Below, piece after piece: positions 9,176-17,176 of a stretch of DNA of 30,170 nt (the first letter of the stretch is position 1; each line of letters starts with the position of its first letter). Source of the stretch: a bacterium. GTDB taxonomy: Bacteria > UBP14 > UBA6098 > JAFGQG01. A program made the translations under genes and the position numbers. The notes under the pieces were generated by a model. That model saw only the letters and a program-made list of their open reading frames with translations, searched no databases and was not told the origin of the DNA. The DNA lies in contig JAFGGQ010000084.1 in the NCBI GenBank assembly GCA_016930435.1, positions 1 through 30,170 of the forward strand, in the 5' to 3' direction.

Positions 9176-9991
9176 ATGAACATATTATTTATTGCCGATA
9201 TCTTTGCCAAAGCCGGGCGGAATGCCGTTTTACAATTACTTCCTGGCATCAAAGAGGAATACGATATCGAGTTCACCATCGCAAATGGGGAGAACGTCGC
9301 GGGTGGTTACGGCATCACCCCTAACCTGGGCCGGAAACTACTGCGCTACGGTATTGATGTCCTCACCAGTGGAAACCACATTTGGGATCGTAAGGACGAT
9401 GTTCAGGACTGGCTGGATACCAGCTCCCAGATCCTTCGTCCCTTTAACTACCCGCCCAGCCTGCCCGGTTCCGGTAGTAACATATACACCACCGAGCGAG
9501 GAAACAAGATAGCCGTGCTTAATCTGCAGGGACGGGCTTTCATGGCCAGTATCGATTGCCCTTTCCGAACTGGAGAAATGGAAGTAAAAAACCTTAAAGC
9601 ATCTACCCCAAATATAATCATTGATTTTCATGCCGAAACCACCGCTGAAAAAAAGGCCCTGGGCTATTATTTCGACGGTAAAGTTAGCGCGGTTATCGGG
9701 ACACATACCCATATTCAAACCGCGGATGAATGTATACTCCCAAACGGAACCGCTTATATCACCGATGTAGGGATGACCGGCCCATTCGATTCGGTCATTG
9801 GCATGCGAAAAAAAGGTGCGATTGAGCGAATAATCACACAAACCAAGGTAAAATTCGCTCCCGCTGAAAAGGACGTGCATTTATCCGGGGCGGTGATCGA
9901 GATCAACAGCGCTAACGGCAAAGCCCTGAGTATTCAGCGGTTATGTTTGAAAATACCTGACCACACAAGTCTCGATCAGAAAGAGGACTAA
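9176..9991 (+). CDS. ymdB: YmdB-family metallophosphoesterase
   Basis: This 271-residue calcineurin-like phosphoesterase belongs to the YmdB (TIGR00282) family. Its Bacillus member hydrolyses 2',3'-cyclic nucleotides and affects biofilm and motility choices. Metal-binding motifs are visible: D8 in the opening FIADIF, the ANGENVAGG segment, TSGNHIWD, DFHAETTAEK and GTHTHIQTADE. The opening loop reads ADIFAKAGR where the family usually has GDIVGKPGR, so three small residues differ, but the metal ligands remain. It lies 21 bases after rny, consistent with a joint role in RNA turnover. Its stop overlaps the next start (TAATG). Confidence 0.95.
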   Translation: MNILFIADIFAKAGRNAVLQLLPGIKEEYDIEFTIANGENVAGGYGITPNLGRKLLRYGIDVLTSGNHIWDRKDDVQDWLDTSSQILRPFNYPPSLPGSGSNIYTTERGNKIAVLNLQGRAFMASIDCPFRTGEMEVKNLKASTPNIIIDFHAETTAEKKALGYYFDGKVSAVIGTHTHIQTADECILPNGTAYITDVGMTGPFDSVIGMRKKGAIERIITQTKVKFAPAEKDVHLSGAVIEINSANGKALSIQRLCLKIPDHTSLDQKED

Positions 9992-11151
9992 TGGACTACC
10001 AGTTGACCGATACCCAGGCAAAATTCCGCGAATTAGCCGGAGAAATAGCCGAAAAACATATTAAACCCCTTAGGGGCGAATACGATCACACCGGGGCATT
10101 CCCCCGGGAAATTGTAAAATATATGGCGGATGCTGACCTCTTCAGGCTTATAATTCCCAGGGAATACGAAGGACTGGGAGGCGGAGTTATGGATATGGTC
10201 GTTGTTGCTGAAGAGCTGTCCAGGGTTTGCGGAGGCATTTCCCTGGCTTACGCAGCAACTATGCTGGGAACATTTCCTATACTTCTTTACGCTTCTGAAG
10301 TCCAAAAATTAAAATATCTGCCCCAGATAGCCTCAGGAAAAAAGCTAGCCGCGTTTGCTCTGACCGAACCAAACGCCGGAAGTGACGTTTCAGCAGTCCG
10401 GACAAGGGCCGTCAAAAAGGGCAGCCACTATGTTCTGAATGGTACCAAACAATGGATCACCAACGGTAAAGAAGCCGATATCTATTCAGTAGTAACTTCA
10501 ACCGATCCTTCCCGTGGCGCCCGGGGAATGTCCGCTTTCATCGTTGAGAAGGGCACCGAGGGATTTTCCTTTGGGAAGAAAGAGAATAAATTGGGGATTC
10601 GCGGCTCTACAACCATGGAATTGGTCTTTGATAACTGCTACGTCCCCCCCGATAACCTGATTGGGAGGGAGGGAGCTGGCTTCCTGGTAGCAATGAGGAC
10701 TTTCGATATTTCCCGCCCCGGAGTGGCTGCACAAGCCCTGGGAATTGCTCAAGGTGTTCTGGAAACACTTATAGCCTTTACAAAAGAACATCATTTAGAG
10801 AACAGACCACTTATAAGCTCTCAGGGCGTTCAATGGCAGCTTGCGGATATTGCCACCGAAGTGGAAGCTGCAAGGGCACTGATTTATCAGGTTGCCCGAA
10901 ACATCGACAGTGGTGAAAAGAACGTGGCTACAATATCCTCTATGGCAAAGGTTTACGCATCCGATATCGCCGTAAGAGCGGCTAATACAGCGACCCAGAT
11001 TATGGGAGGGTATGGATTCCTGGAGGATTTTCATATTGAGAAAATGCTACGGGACGCCAAAATTACCCAAATCTATGAAGGAACAAACCAGATCCAGCGA
11101 AATATCATCGCCCTGGGATTGATCAAGGAATATGGCTCTCATAAAAATTAG
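9991..11151 (+). CDS. Acyl-CoA dehydrogenase (short-chain/butyryl type)
   Basis: This FAD-dependent enzyme introduces the alpha-beta double bond in acyl-CoA and passes electrons to electron-transfer flavoprotein. The 386-residue protein has the full fold: an N-terminal helical domain, a middle domain with AFALTEPNAGSDVSAVRTRAVK and GTKQWITNGKEAD, and a C-terminal helical domain ending in QIMGGYGFLEDFHIEKMLRD and YEGTNQIQRNIIA. The catalytic base is E363 in YEGT, the position used by short-chain enzymes. The ATG overlaps the ymdB stop by one base, so the two are probably translated together. The functional link to ymdB is not obvious, and I see no ETF genes nearby. Confidence 0.95.
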   Translation: MDYQLTDTQAKFRELAGEIAEKHIKPLRGEYDHTGAFPREIVKYMADADLFRLIIPREYEGLGGGVMDMVVVAEELSRVCGGISLAYAATMLGTFPILLYASEVQKLKYLPQIASGKKLAAFALTEPNAGSDVSAVRTRAVKKGSHYVLNGTKQWITNGKEADIYSVVTSTDPSRGARGMSAFIVEKGTEGFSFGKKENKLGIRGSTTMELVFDNCYVPPDNLIGREGAGFLVAMRTFDISRPGVAAQALGIAQGVLETLIAFTKEHHLENRPLISSQGVQWQLADIATEVEAARALIYQVARNIDSGEKNVATISSMAKVYASDIAVRAANTATQIMGGYGFLEDFHIEKMLRDAKITQIYEGTNQIQRNIIALGLIKEYGSHKN

Positions 11152-11200
11152 ACGTTCTGATGTTACCCGTTACCTTCTAAACCCCCTCCTATTTTTGACC

Positions 11201-11228
11201 TTGACAATTTCACCCTCGGATTTATATT
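11201..11228 (+). promoter_or_regulatory. Sigma70-type promoter for the DUF2851 gene
   Basis: TTGACA (11201-11206, perfect) and TATATT (11223-11228, five of six) are separated by 16 bases. They lie in the 99-base gap after the acyl-CoA dehydrogenase gene. The predicted transcript start near 11235 gives a short leader. Confidence 0.7.
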
Positions 11229-11274
11229 TTTCTATTGAAAAGGGTATTATTTGGTTTCAATAAGGACTACCATT

Positions 11275-12648
11275 GTGGCCGTGAAAGGTTTAGCAGAGCG
11301 TTTTATATGCCACATTTGGGATGGCAATCATATTAAAAAGCGAAACCTTTATACCCAATCAGGGAAAAGGATTTCCATTAAATTTCCCGGCAACTGGAAT
11401 ACCTTTGCCGGTCCCGATTTCAGGAATGCGATTATCAAGCTCGACCATGAGGAGCTTTCCGGTGATGTAGAAGTCCATTTACACAGCAGCCATTGGTACA
11501 GTCATCAGCATCATCTGGATCCGAATTACAATAGGGTTATACTGCATGTGGTTATGTGGGGCAACGATACGCCCTATACAAATAAAGAAAACAATCAGCG
11601 GGTTGAGATCCTGGAATTGCATAAGATACTGGACCGTTCAATTGACAAGTTATTTACCGAATATAAATTGGAGGATATGAAGGTTCAAACAAAAAACTGT
11701 CCCTTTATCCCTAAGGAAAAGCGTCTTCTGGCGATTCTGGAGGAATGTGGTGAGATCCGCTTTTTAGAAAAGGTAGAGCGATTTCGGAAATTGACACAAA
11801 ATGTGTCTTATGAACAAGCTCTTTACCAGGGCATTCTGGAAGCCCTGGGTTACAGCAAGAACAGCATGCCCTTTTCCCTTCTGGCTGAGCGCTTGCCGGT
11901 TGAAGCAATTCGCTACCACATCGCTAATTATACTTTGAGAGAACGGATCTTCAGGACCCAGGCATTACTGCTGGGGATGGGGGGGCTACTGCCCTCCCAG
12001 AACATACAGACGGTCCTCGATCTTCCCCAAAAGGACATGACATTTATCTCTTCACTGGAAAAGACCTGGGCAAATATCGATCCACGGTACCAGCGAAAAC
12101 ATCTGAACCGTTCCGATTGGAAATTCTTCCGCATACGGCCCGATAACTTTCCTACAAGAAGGATTGCAGGGATCTCACATATCCTTGGCAAACACATAAA
12201 TAAGGGCGTTTTAAATGCTTTGATCAATGCTTTTTTCCAATCCACACCAGAAAAAGACACCCTTGCTGAGTTTTTTATCAAGCTCTATTATGATGATTAT
12301 TGGTGTTCGCATTATGATTTCTCAGGCAAAACCCAGCCTCCGCGAACAAACCTGATCGGTAACGACCGGGCCCGTACTATAGTGGTTAATATTGCTCTCC
12401 CGGTTATTTTTCTGTTTTTCGATTCCGAAAAGAATGTCAAAGAGGCCAATAATGTTCTTAAATACTATGTTTCCTACGCTCCCCTTCCAGATAACAACAT
12501 TACCAGATTGCTTAAACAGCGCATTTTTTCTTCGGTTGCAGAAGGGAACAAATACATCGATTCGGTATCCCGGCAGCAAGGCTTACTCTATCTCTATAAA
12601 AAATACTGCTATTGCGGTGATTGCACAAATTGTGTGATCACAAGTTAA
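11275..12648 (+). CDS. DUF2851 family protein
   Basis: The protein belongs to the uncharacterised DUF2851 family, common in Bacteroidetes and relatives. The signature region reads FPGNWNTFAGPDFRNAIIK and DVEVHLHSSHW, with HQHHLDPNYNRVILHVVMW after it; the His, Asp and Glu residues there look like a possible active or metal site. A Cys-rich end (YCYCGDCTNC) is also typical. No signal peptide is seen. I chose GTG 11275 because AAGGA (11262-11266) is 8 bases upstream. TTG 11251, with AAAAGGG before it, is a real alternative that adds 8 residues. The function is unknown. Confidence 0.88.
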   Translation: MAVKGLAERFICHIWDGNHIKKRNLYTQSGKRISIKFPGNWNTFAGPDFRNAIIKLDHEELSGDVEVHLHSSHWYSHQHHLDPNYNRVILHVVMWGNDTPYTNKENNQRVEILELHKILDRSIDKLFTEYKLEDMKVQTKNCPFIPKEKRLLAILEECGEIRFLEKVERFRKLTQNVSYEQALYQGILEALGYSKNSMPFSLLAERLPVEAIRYHIANYTLRERIFRTQALLLGMGGLLPSQNIQTVLDLPQKDMTFISSLEKTWANIDPRYQRKHLNRSDWKFFRIRPDNFPTRRIAGISHILGKHINKGVLNALINAFFQSTPEKDTLAEFFIKLYYDDYWCSHYDFSGKTQPPRTNLIGNDRARTIVVNIALPVIFLFFDSEKNVKEANNVLKYYVSYAPLPDNNITRLLKQRIFSSVAEGNKYIDSVSRQQGLLYLYKKYCYCGDCTNCVITS

Positions 12649-12710
12649 ATAATTTTTTCTATATCCTTAAATTAAAATTGCGGAATTTTTATATTTATAT
12701 AATTTTAGTT

Positions 12711-12740
12711 TTGACAATAAAGCCAATTACATAATATATT
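12711..12740 (+). promoter_or_regulatory. Candidate sigma70-type promoter for the small membrane protein
   Basis: A perfect TTGACA (12711-12716) is followed after 18 bases by TATATT (12735-12740). The spacing is one or two bases longer than at other sites here. The gene starts at 12799 with AAGGAGG before it. Confidence 0.6.
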
Positions 12741-12798
12741 GAATGTTACTAAATCACTTGGTTAAAAAAATCTCTAAAATATTTAAGGAGGTCGTTGA

Positions 12799-13062
12799 AT
12801 GATTGCAGTTATAGGCGGGATAGTAGCCCTGGTCGTTGGTTTTGTACTGCTGGTTGCAGCCTGGTGGGAATGGTTTGTTATCGTTCTTCTGGGTTGTATT
12901 CCAGTTTTTCTTATCCTGGGTGGAGTAATTGCTATCGCCGCAGGTATTGTCAGTATTAAGGATAGCATGGCCGCTAAAAAGATCGTTTCTGAAGAGAGCT
13001 TCGATGAAGAACCGGAGGTCAAGCAAAAAACCGGCGGCAGCGCTGAAGAAAAAGCTGAATAG
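12799..13062 (+). CDS. Small two-helix membrane protein, MamI-like
   Basis: This is an 87-residue protein with two hydrophobic helices (about 2-22 and 27-50) and a charged, Glu/Lys-rich cytoplasmic-type tail (about 58-87). The turn between the helices is AWWEWF, and the second helix contains GCIPVFLILGG followed by IAAGI. From memory, this Gly-rich, Trp-rich pattern resembles MamI, a small magnetosome membrane protein that also has relatives in non-magnetic bacteria. No other magnetosome gene is present, so I would not infer magnetosomes. A strong ribosome binding site (AAGGAGG) and its own promoter suggest it is well expressed. The function is unknown. Confidence 0.8.
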   Translation: MIAVIGGIVALVVGFVLLVAAWWEWFVIVLLGCIPVFLILGGVIAIAAGIVSIKDSMAAKKIVSEESFDEEPEVKQKTGGSAEEKAE

Positions 13063-13115
13063 CGTTAGTTTTCTTTTCAATCCCAGCGCATTATCCACAT
13101 CTTAGCCACACTGAA

Positions 13116-13137
13116 GGCGTCGGTGATTACCGTTGCC
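13116..13137 (+). terminator. Possible terminator after the small membrane protein gene
   Basis: GGCGTCGGT and ACCGTTGCC form an imperfect stem (eight pairs including one G-T, one mismatch) around a GATT loop. TTTATATTT follows, so the U-tract is interrupted. It could also be a leader structure of the next gene, which starts at 13159. Confidence 0.35.
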
Positions 13138-13158
13138 TTTATATTTAATATTATCTAA

Positions 13159-14085
13159 ATGCTTTGGAAACAACACTTACAGCCGAGAGCCTTAGTGGCT
13201 CTGTTAGGGTTTGTTTTATTGTTGGGGTCCACTCTTTTCGGCGAACCTGCCGTTCCTTCATTTCAAATCCAAAGCAATAACTCAGAGCTTGAACATAACC
13301 TTGAAAAAAGCGCTGCCAGTTCCTACAGGCAAATTATCCAATATTTTCCGGGTCTCCAGATCGGATCCCTGATTACCATTAGAATCATAGACAGCGACCG
13401 GGAATTCCAAGGCTCCCTGGGCGGCACCGCACCAGACTGGGGAGTGGGAATAGCAATTCCACGTCAAACCCTGATAATCATGAAATCCCCTGACCTTTAC
13501 GATTATCCGCAGAAGTTTGAGGAGGTGCTAACCCATGAAATGGCTCATCTTTTACTCCATTACCGGTTAGACCATTCCCCCATACCCCGCTGGTTTGACG
13601 AGGGCTTTGCCCAGTTCGTTTCCGAAAGATGGTCATTCACCAAAGGTGTTACCCTGACTACCGCAGTGTGGTCCGGTAAAATCCCATCCCTCAACGATCT
13701 GGAAAGCCTGAACCAATTCGACCGAATAAAGGCGAATCTGGCCTATACCATAAGCTTCTCTGCTTTTTCCTATCTCTTCCAGAAAATAGGTACCGATGGC
13801 TTCGCGATTCTCCTTAATAACATAGCTTCTACCGGTGATTTTCACCGCGGATTTCAGCTTACTACCGGAGTAACCATAGAAACCTTTAACCAATACTGGC
13901 TATCCAGCCTGAAAAATAAATACAACTGGTCTTATATCATTAATGACCCCCGGCTGGTCTATTTTCTCTTCCTGATTTTACTTATAGCAGCTATGATATC
14001 TAAAATGATCCGAAGAAAAAAGATATTAAAACAATGGGAAGAAGAAGAAAAAGGTTATTTTGATCCACATTTCCCACAACAATAA
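13159..14085 (+). CDS. Membrane-anchored gluzincin-type peptidase (peptidase MA-like)
   Basis: This 308-residue protein has an N-terminal signal or anchor helix (about 12-32) and a zinc-peptidase domain. A C-terminal membrane helix (about 266-286) precedes a basic and acidic tail. The active site shows HEMAH (H126, E127, H130) followed by WFDEGFAQF, with E148 as the likely third zinc ligand. This HExxH plus Glu pattern is that of the peptidase MA and M1-like gluzincins. The domain would face the periplasm. Substrates are unknown. The ATG has no clear ribosome binding site. The 3' end overlaps only the optional upstream part of the next gene, whose likely ATG is at 14114. Confidence 0.87.
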   Translation: MLWKQHLQPRALVALLGFVLLLGSTLFGEPAVPSFQIQSNNSELEHNLEKSAASSYRQIIQYFPGLQIGSLITIRIIDSDREFQGSLGGTAPDWGVGIAIPRQTLIIMKSPDLYDYPQKFEEVLTHEMAHLLLHYRLDHSPIPRWFDEGFAQFVSERWSFTKGVTLTTAVWSGKIPSLNDLESLNQFDRIKANLAYTISFSAFSYLFQKIGTDGFAILLNNIASTGDFHRGFQLTTGVTIETFNQYWLSSLKNKYNWSYIINDPRLVYFLFLILLIAAMISKMIRRKKILKQWEEEEKGYFDPHFPQQ

Positions 14086-14113
14086 ATCAGTTTTTGGCCA
14101 ATGGAAAAACCTG

Positions 14114-15151
14114 ATGGAAAATATCCTTGTTATACAGACTGCGTTCAGTGGTGACCTTATCCTTACCACACCATTTGTAGCCCTGATTCGAAAATATATG
14201 CCTGATAGCCGTATTACTTTGCTTACCACTCCGGTTGGTGAGGAGATATTCAGGAACAATCCTAATTTAGATCAGATTCTGGTCTATGACAAACACCTTT
14301 CGCAAAAAACATTTGGGGCATTCACAAAACTGGCAAGGACGCTCAAAGTAGCCGGATTCAGCATGGCTCTGCTACCTCATCGTTCTTTTAGAAGCGGTTT
14401 GCTGAGTTGGCTGGCGCGTATTCCCCGAAGGATTGGGTTCCAAAAAGCACCAGGGGCAATTTTCTATTCTGAAAGGGTATTCAGGGACCCAGGTCAGATA
14501 GAGATCGTCAGGATATGCAGCCTGCTTAAAGCCATAGGACATGATCCACTGGCATTAGCGCCACAGCTGTTCCCTACCAAAGATGATTTGGAAAGGGCAA
14601 AGGATTTTTTTACCGCCCATAATCTTCTATCCGATACCCATATTATCGTTGGTATAGCCCCTGGCTCATTCTGGGGCACGAAGCGTTATCCCTGGCAAAA
14701 CTACCGGAAACTTATCACCCTTCTGCTTCAGGATAGCGCAATCAGAATTGTCTTGATTGGAGGGAGGGATGACCATGAACTTGTCGAAGATATCCGTTTT
14801 GGTATGGGTGAGAGGGTGATCAACGCTACCGGATACGGTGGTATTCCTGCTACTGCAGCCTTGATCGGGAAGTTCAGATTACTTGTAGGTAACGATTCCA
14901 CACCGGGTCATATCGCATCTGCAGTCGGCACGGCTGTTCTGACCATCTTCGGCCCGACAGTACCGGAATTCGGGTTTTCACCCTACGGGGAGGACAACCG
15001 GTTTCTGCAGGTACCTTTAAAGTGCCGGCCCTGCAGCACTCACGGCCCCCAAACCTGCCCCCGGAAACACCATCATTGCATGACCCTGATCGAACCGGAA
15101 AAAGTGTTCCAGACCGTCAAAACAATGCTCGAAAAGACACCCGATGTATAG
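14114..15151 (+). CDS. Glycosyltransferase family 9 (heptosyltransferase-like)
   Basis: GT9 enzymes transfer heptose or related sugars to the lipopolysaccharide core on the cytoplasmic face of the inner membrane. The protein starts MENILVIQTAFSGDLILTTP, the family's N-terminal nucleotide-sugar fold motif. It contains VGIAPGSFWGTKRYPWQNY and the donor-binding stretch LLVGNDSTPGHIASAVGTAVLTIFGPT. It ends with a Cys-containing tail (CRPCSTHGPQTCPRKHHHC) as in ADP-heptose transferases. I chose ATG 14114 because it gives the standard start; TTG 14060 would add 18 atypical residues and overlap the previous gene. The 3' end overlaps the next gene by 8 bases. Confidence 0.93.
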   Translation: MENILVIQTAFSGDLILTTPFVALIRKYMPDSRITLLTTPVGEEIFRNNPNLDQILVYDKHLSQKTFGAFTKLARTLKVAGFSMALLPHRSFRSGLLSWLARIPRRIGFQKAPGAIFYSERVFRDPGQIEIVRICSLLKAIGHDPLALAPQLFPTKDDLERAKDFFTAHNLLSDTHIIVGIAPGSFWGTKRYPWQNYRKLITLLLQDSAIRIVLIGGRDDHELVEDIRFGMGERVINATGYGGIPATAALIGKFRLLVGNDSTPGHIASAVGTAVLTIFGPTVPEFGFSPYGEDNRFLQVPLKCRPCSTHGPQTCPRKHHHCMTLIEPEKVFQTVKTMLEKTPDV

Positions 15152-16598
15152 ACCTAAATTTATGCCGGGGGTTCTCCTCACTATCTTGATCTTTATGAAT
15201 ATCCATGCCATCGAGGTTTATTTCAATAAGCATTCAAACGGCCCTGGCGGGGATACCCGTCTGGACCAGAAATTCTGCAGCTTCATTAGCCAAGCTGAAT
15301 ATTCTATCGATATTTGCTTCTATAATATAACCCTTCCCCTGATCAGGGACAGCCTACTCAGCGCATACAGAAGGGGTGTATCCATCCGCATGATCACCGA
15401 GGCAGACAACCGTGACCATTTTGTCTTTGAAGACCTGTCCACTGCCGGGATCCCAATTATTGATGATAATTTCCCGGGCTCCGGGGGGTCCAATTATATG
15501 CACCATAAATTTGCCATCCGGGATGCCAGGGGGAACTCTGACCCTGACGATGACTGGATCTGGACCGGAAGCTGGAACGCCTCCTATTCCAATACTTTTC
15601 CGGATGCCAATAATGTGGTTATCATCCAGGATCAATGCCTTGCAGAACAATATTCCACTGAATTCAACGAGATGTGGGGCTCGGAATCGGAGATACCCCA
15701 GGCATCCAATTCACGATTCCACACCCGAAAAACCGACAATAACACCCATATCTGCCTTAATGATCATACCTTTAATATCTATTTCTCGCCTTCCGATGGA
15801 TCCACTCAGGCTATCATTAATGCCCTGAATACCGCCAATTACGAGATATACTTTTGTATAATGGCATTTACCTTCGATACCCTGGCTCATTTTATGAGAG
15901 ACAAGTATGAGGGCAGTTCCAACCTCATCCTAAAGGGGGTCTTCGATAGTGGGATGTGGGATAATACTTCCAGTATATCCATGGACATGAGGGGACTGGG
16001 CTCAGATCCATGGGCAATTCAACCACCTGTTTTCCCGGATTCCGTGGGCAAAGAGGAGGGAGAAGATGGAATCCTGCACCACAAATATATGATCATTGAC
16101 CCTAATCACCCTCAAAGCGATCCAATAGTGATAACCGGCTCAATGAATTGGTCCAATAACGGTGAGTACCTTAATGATGAAAATACATTGATCATTCATA
16201 ATGCTCAGGTCACGCGATTGTTTTTAAGTGAATTCGAAGCCAGGTTCACTGAAGCAGGGGGAATTTTAGTTCCTCCTAAAATACTGGTCCAGAATTACCC
16301 CAATCCATTTTATGATAACACCCATATTTACTTTCACAGGGATTCACTGCGACAGCGTTCCAGCCTCTATGATCAGGAAGGTTATATTCCCGTCTATCAG
16401 GAAGGTCTTATCCTTATTTATAACATACTGGGCAAACAGATCAGAACATTCATGCTGGATTCTGAACAAAATTCAATCACCTGGGATGGTACTGATCAAA
16501 ATGGAATACCCCAGCCTTCCGGAATCTACTTCTATACCCTTAGTTACCATAATCACCAGATTTCCAAAAAAATGGTGTTTCTCAATCGGTACAAATGA
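15144..16598 (+). CDS. Secreted phospholipase D-family protein with C-terminal sorting domain
   Basis: The 484-residue protein has a signal peptide (about 1-22, ending near IHA). Two PLD-family half-sites follow, each with a complete HxKx4D motif: H120-K122-D127 and H312-K314-D319, both followed by Asn/Ser-rich TGSWN/TGSMNWS segments. PLD enzymes are phospholipases, nucleases or transphosphatidylases; which one this is cannot be read from sequence. From about residue 382 there is a C-terminal domain of the type IX/FlgD-like kind: QNYPNPF, then ILIYNILGKQIRTF, WDGTDQNGIPQPSGIYFYTL and a short Lys-rich end. This implies export to the surface or medium. The gene overlaps the glycosyltransferase by 8 bases and the nuclease by 4. 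Confidence 0.92.
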   Translation: MYRPKFMPGVLLTILIFMNIHAIEVYFNKHSNGPGGDTRLDQKFCSFISQAEYSIDICFYNITLPLIRDSLLSAYRRGVSIRMITEADNRDHFVFEDLSTAGIPIIDDNFPGSGGSNYMHHKFAIRDARGNSDPDDDWIWTGSWNASYSNTFPDANNVVIIQDQCLAEQYSTEFNEMWGSESEIPQASNSRFHTRKTDNNTHICLNDHTFNIYFSPSDGSTQAIINALNTANYEIYFCIMAFTFDTLAHFMRDKYEGSSNLILKGVFDSGMWDNTSSISMDMRGLGSDPWAIQPPVFPDSVGKEEGEDGILHHKYMIIDPNHPQSDPIVITGSMNWSNNGEYLNDENTLIIHNAQVTRLFLSEFEARFTEAGGILVPPKILVQNYPNPFYDNTHIYFHRDSLRQRSSLYDQEGYIPVYQEGLILIYNILGKQIRTFMLDSEQNSITWDGTDQNGIPQPSGIYFYTLSYHNHQISKKMVFLNRYK

Positions 16599-17089
16599 AC
16601 TCAAAACTGAAAACAGTCTCAATTATCCTCTTTATCCTGGTACTTTCTGCAGCCATTCTCCTGCTTATTTCCCAGGATAAAAACCTGCGGGTAAAATATA
16701 CCATAGATGGCGACACTATTGTGCTTAATGACGGTCGCCATGTCCGTCTGATCGGCATTGATACGCCGGAAATGAATTATCGTTCCCCCACCCCACCGGA
16801 GCCCTTTGCACGGGAAGCCACACGCTTTACCGATTCCCTGGCTACCGGCAGGCTATGTTACCTGGTTTATAATTCCACCGGGGATAAGGTGGATCGCTAT
16901 GGCCGTACCCTGGCGTTTGTTTATCTTCTTCCGGACTCCATGCTCCTTAACGGAGAGATAATTAAAAACGGTTATAGCCCTGTCTTCGACCGGTACCGTT
17001 TCGATCCGGAGTTTTTAGCCCTATTCCGAAAATTTGAGAAGCAAGCCCAATATCGGAAATTGGGAATGTGGCATAATAACACCAATTGA
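16595..17089 (+). CDS. Thermonuclease (SNase)-family protein with N-terminal anchor
   Basis: This is a staphylococcal-nuclease-like protein of 164 residues. A hydrophobic N-terminal helix (about 7-27) is either a signal peptide or an anchor. The SNase fold shows DGDT (38-41), RLIGIDTPE with R51 and E59, and DRYGRTLAFVY with R104. These match the catalytic Arg, Glu and Arg of the family, and the Asp residues match the calcium ligands. It should cleave DNA or RNA outside the cytoplasm. The ATG overlaps the stop of the PLD gene by 4 bases (ATGA), implying coupled translation. Confidence 0.93.
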   Translation: MNSKLKTVSIILFILVLSAAILLLISQDKNLRVKYTIDGDTIVLNDGRHVRLIGIDTPEMNYRSPTPPEPFAREATRFTDSLATGRLCYLVYNSTGDKVDRYGRTLAFVYLLPDSMLLNGEIIKNGYSPVFDRYRFDPEFLALFRKFEKQAQYRKLGMWHNNTN

Positions 17090-17115
17090 ATATAAATTAA
17101 ACATTGATAATTTTG

Positions 17116-17143
17116 TTGCTAATAGACAGAAGCGGTTTATATT
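17116..17143 (+). promoter_or_regulatory. Candidate promoter for the DUF3857 gene
   Basis: TTGCTA (17116-17121) and TATATT (17138-17143) are separated by 16 bases. The latter continues as TATATTTG, which also fits the Bacteroidetes -7 box TAnnTTTG. The gene starts at 17177 with a GCAGGAGGG ribosome binding site. Confidence 0.5.
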
Positions 17144-17176
17144 TGTTTAATTTTAATTAATTAGCAGGAGGGTTCG

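Noticed and set aside
12630-12656. Intrinsic terminator at the end of the DUF2851 gene
   Set aside because: The stem is only five AT-rich pairs (TTGTG/CACAA), and the T-run begins nine bases later.
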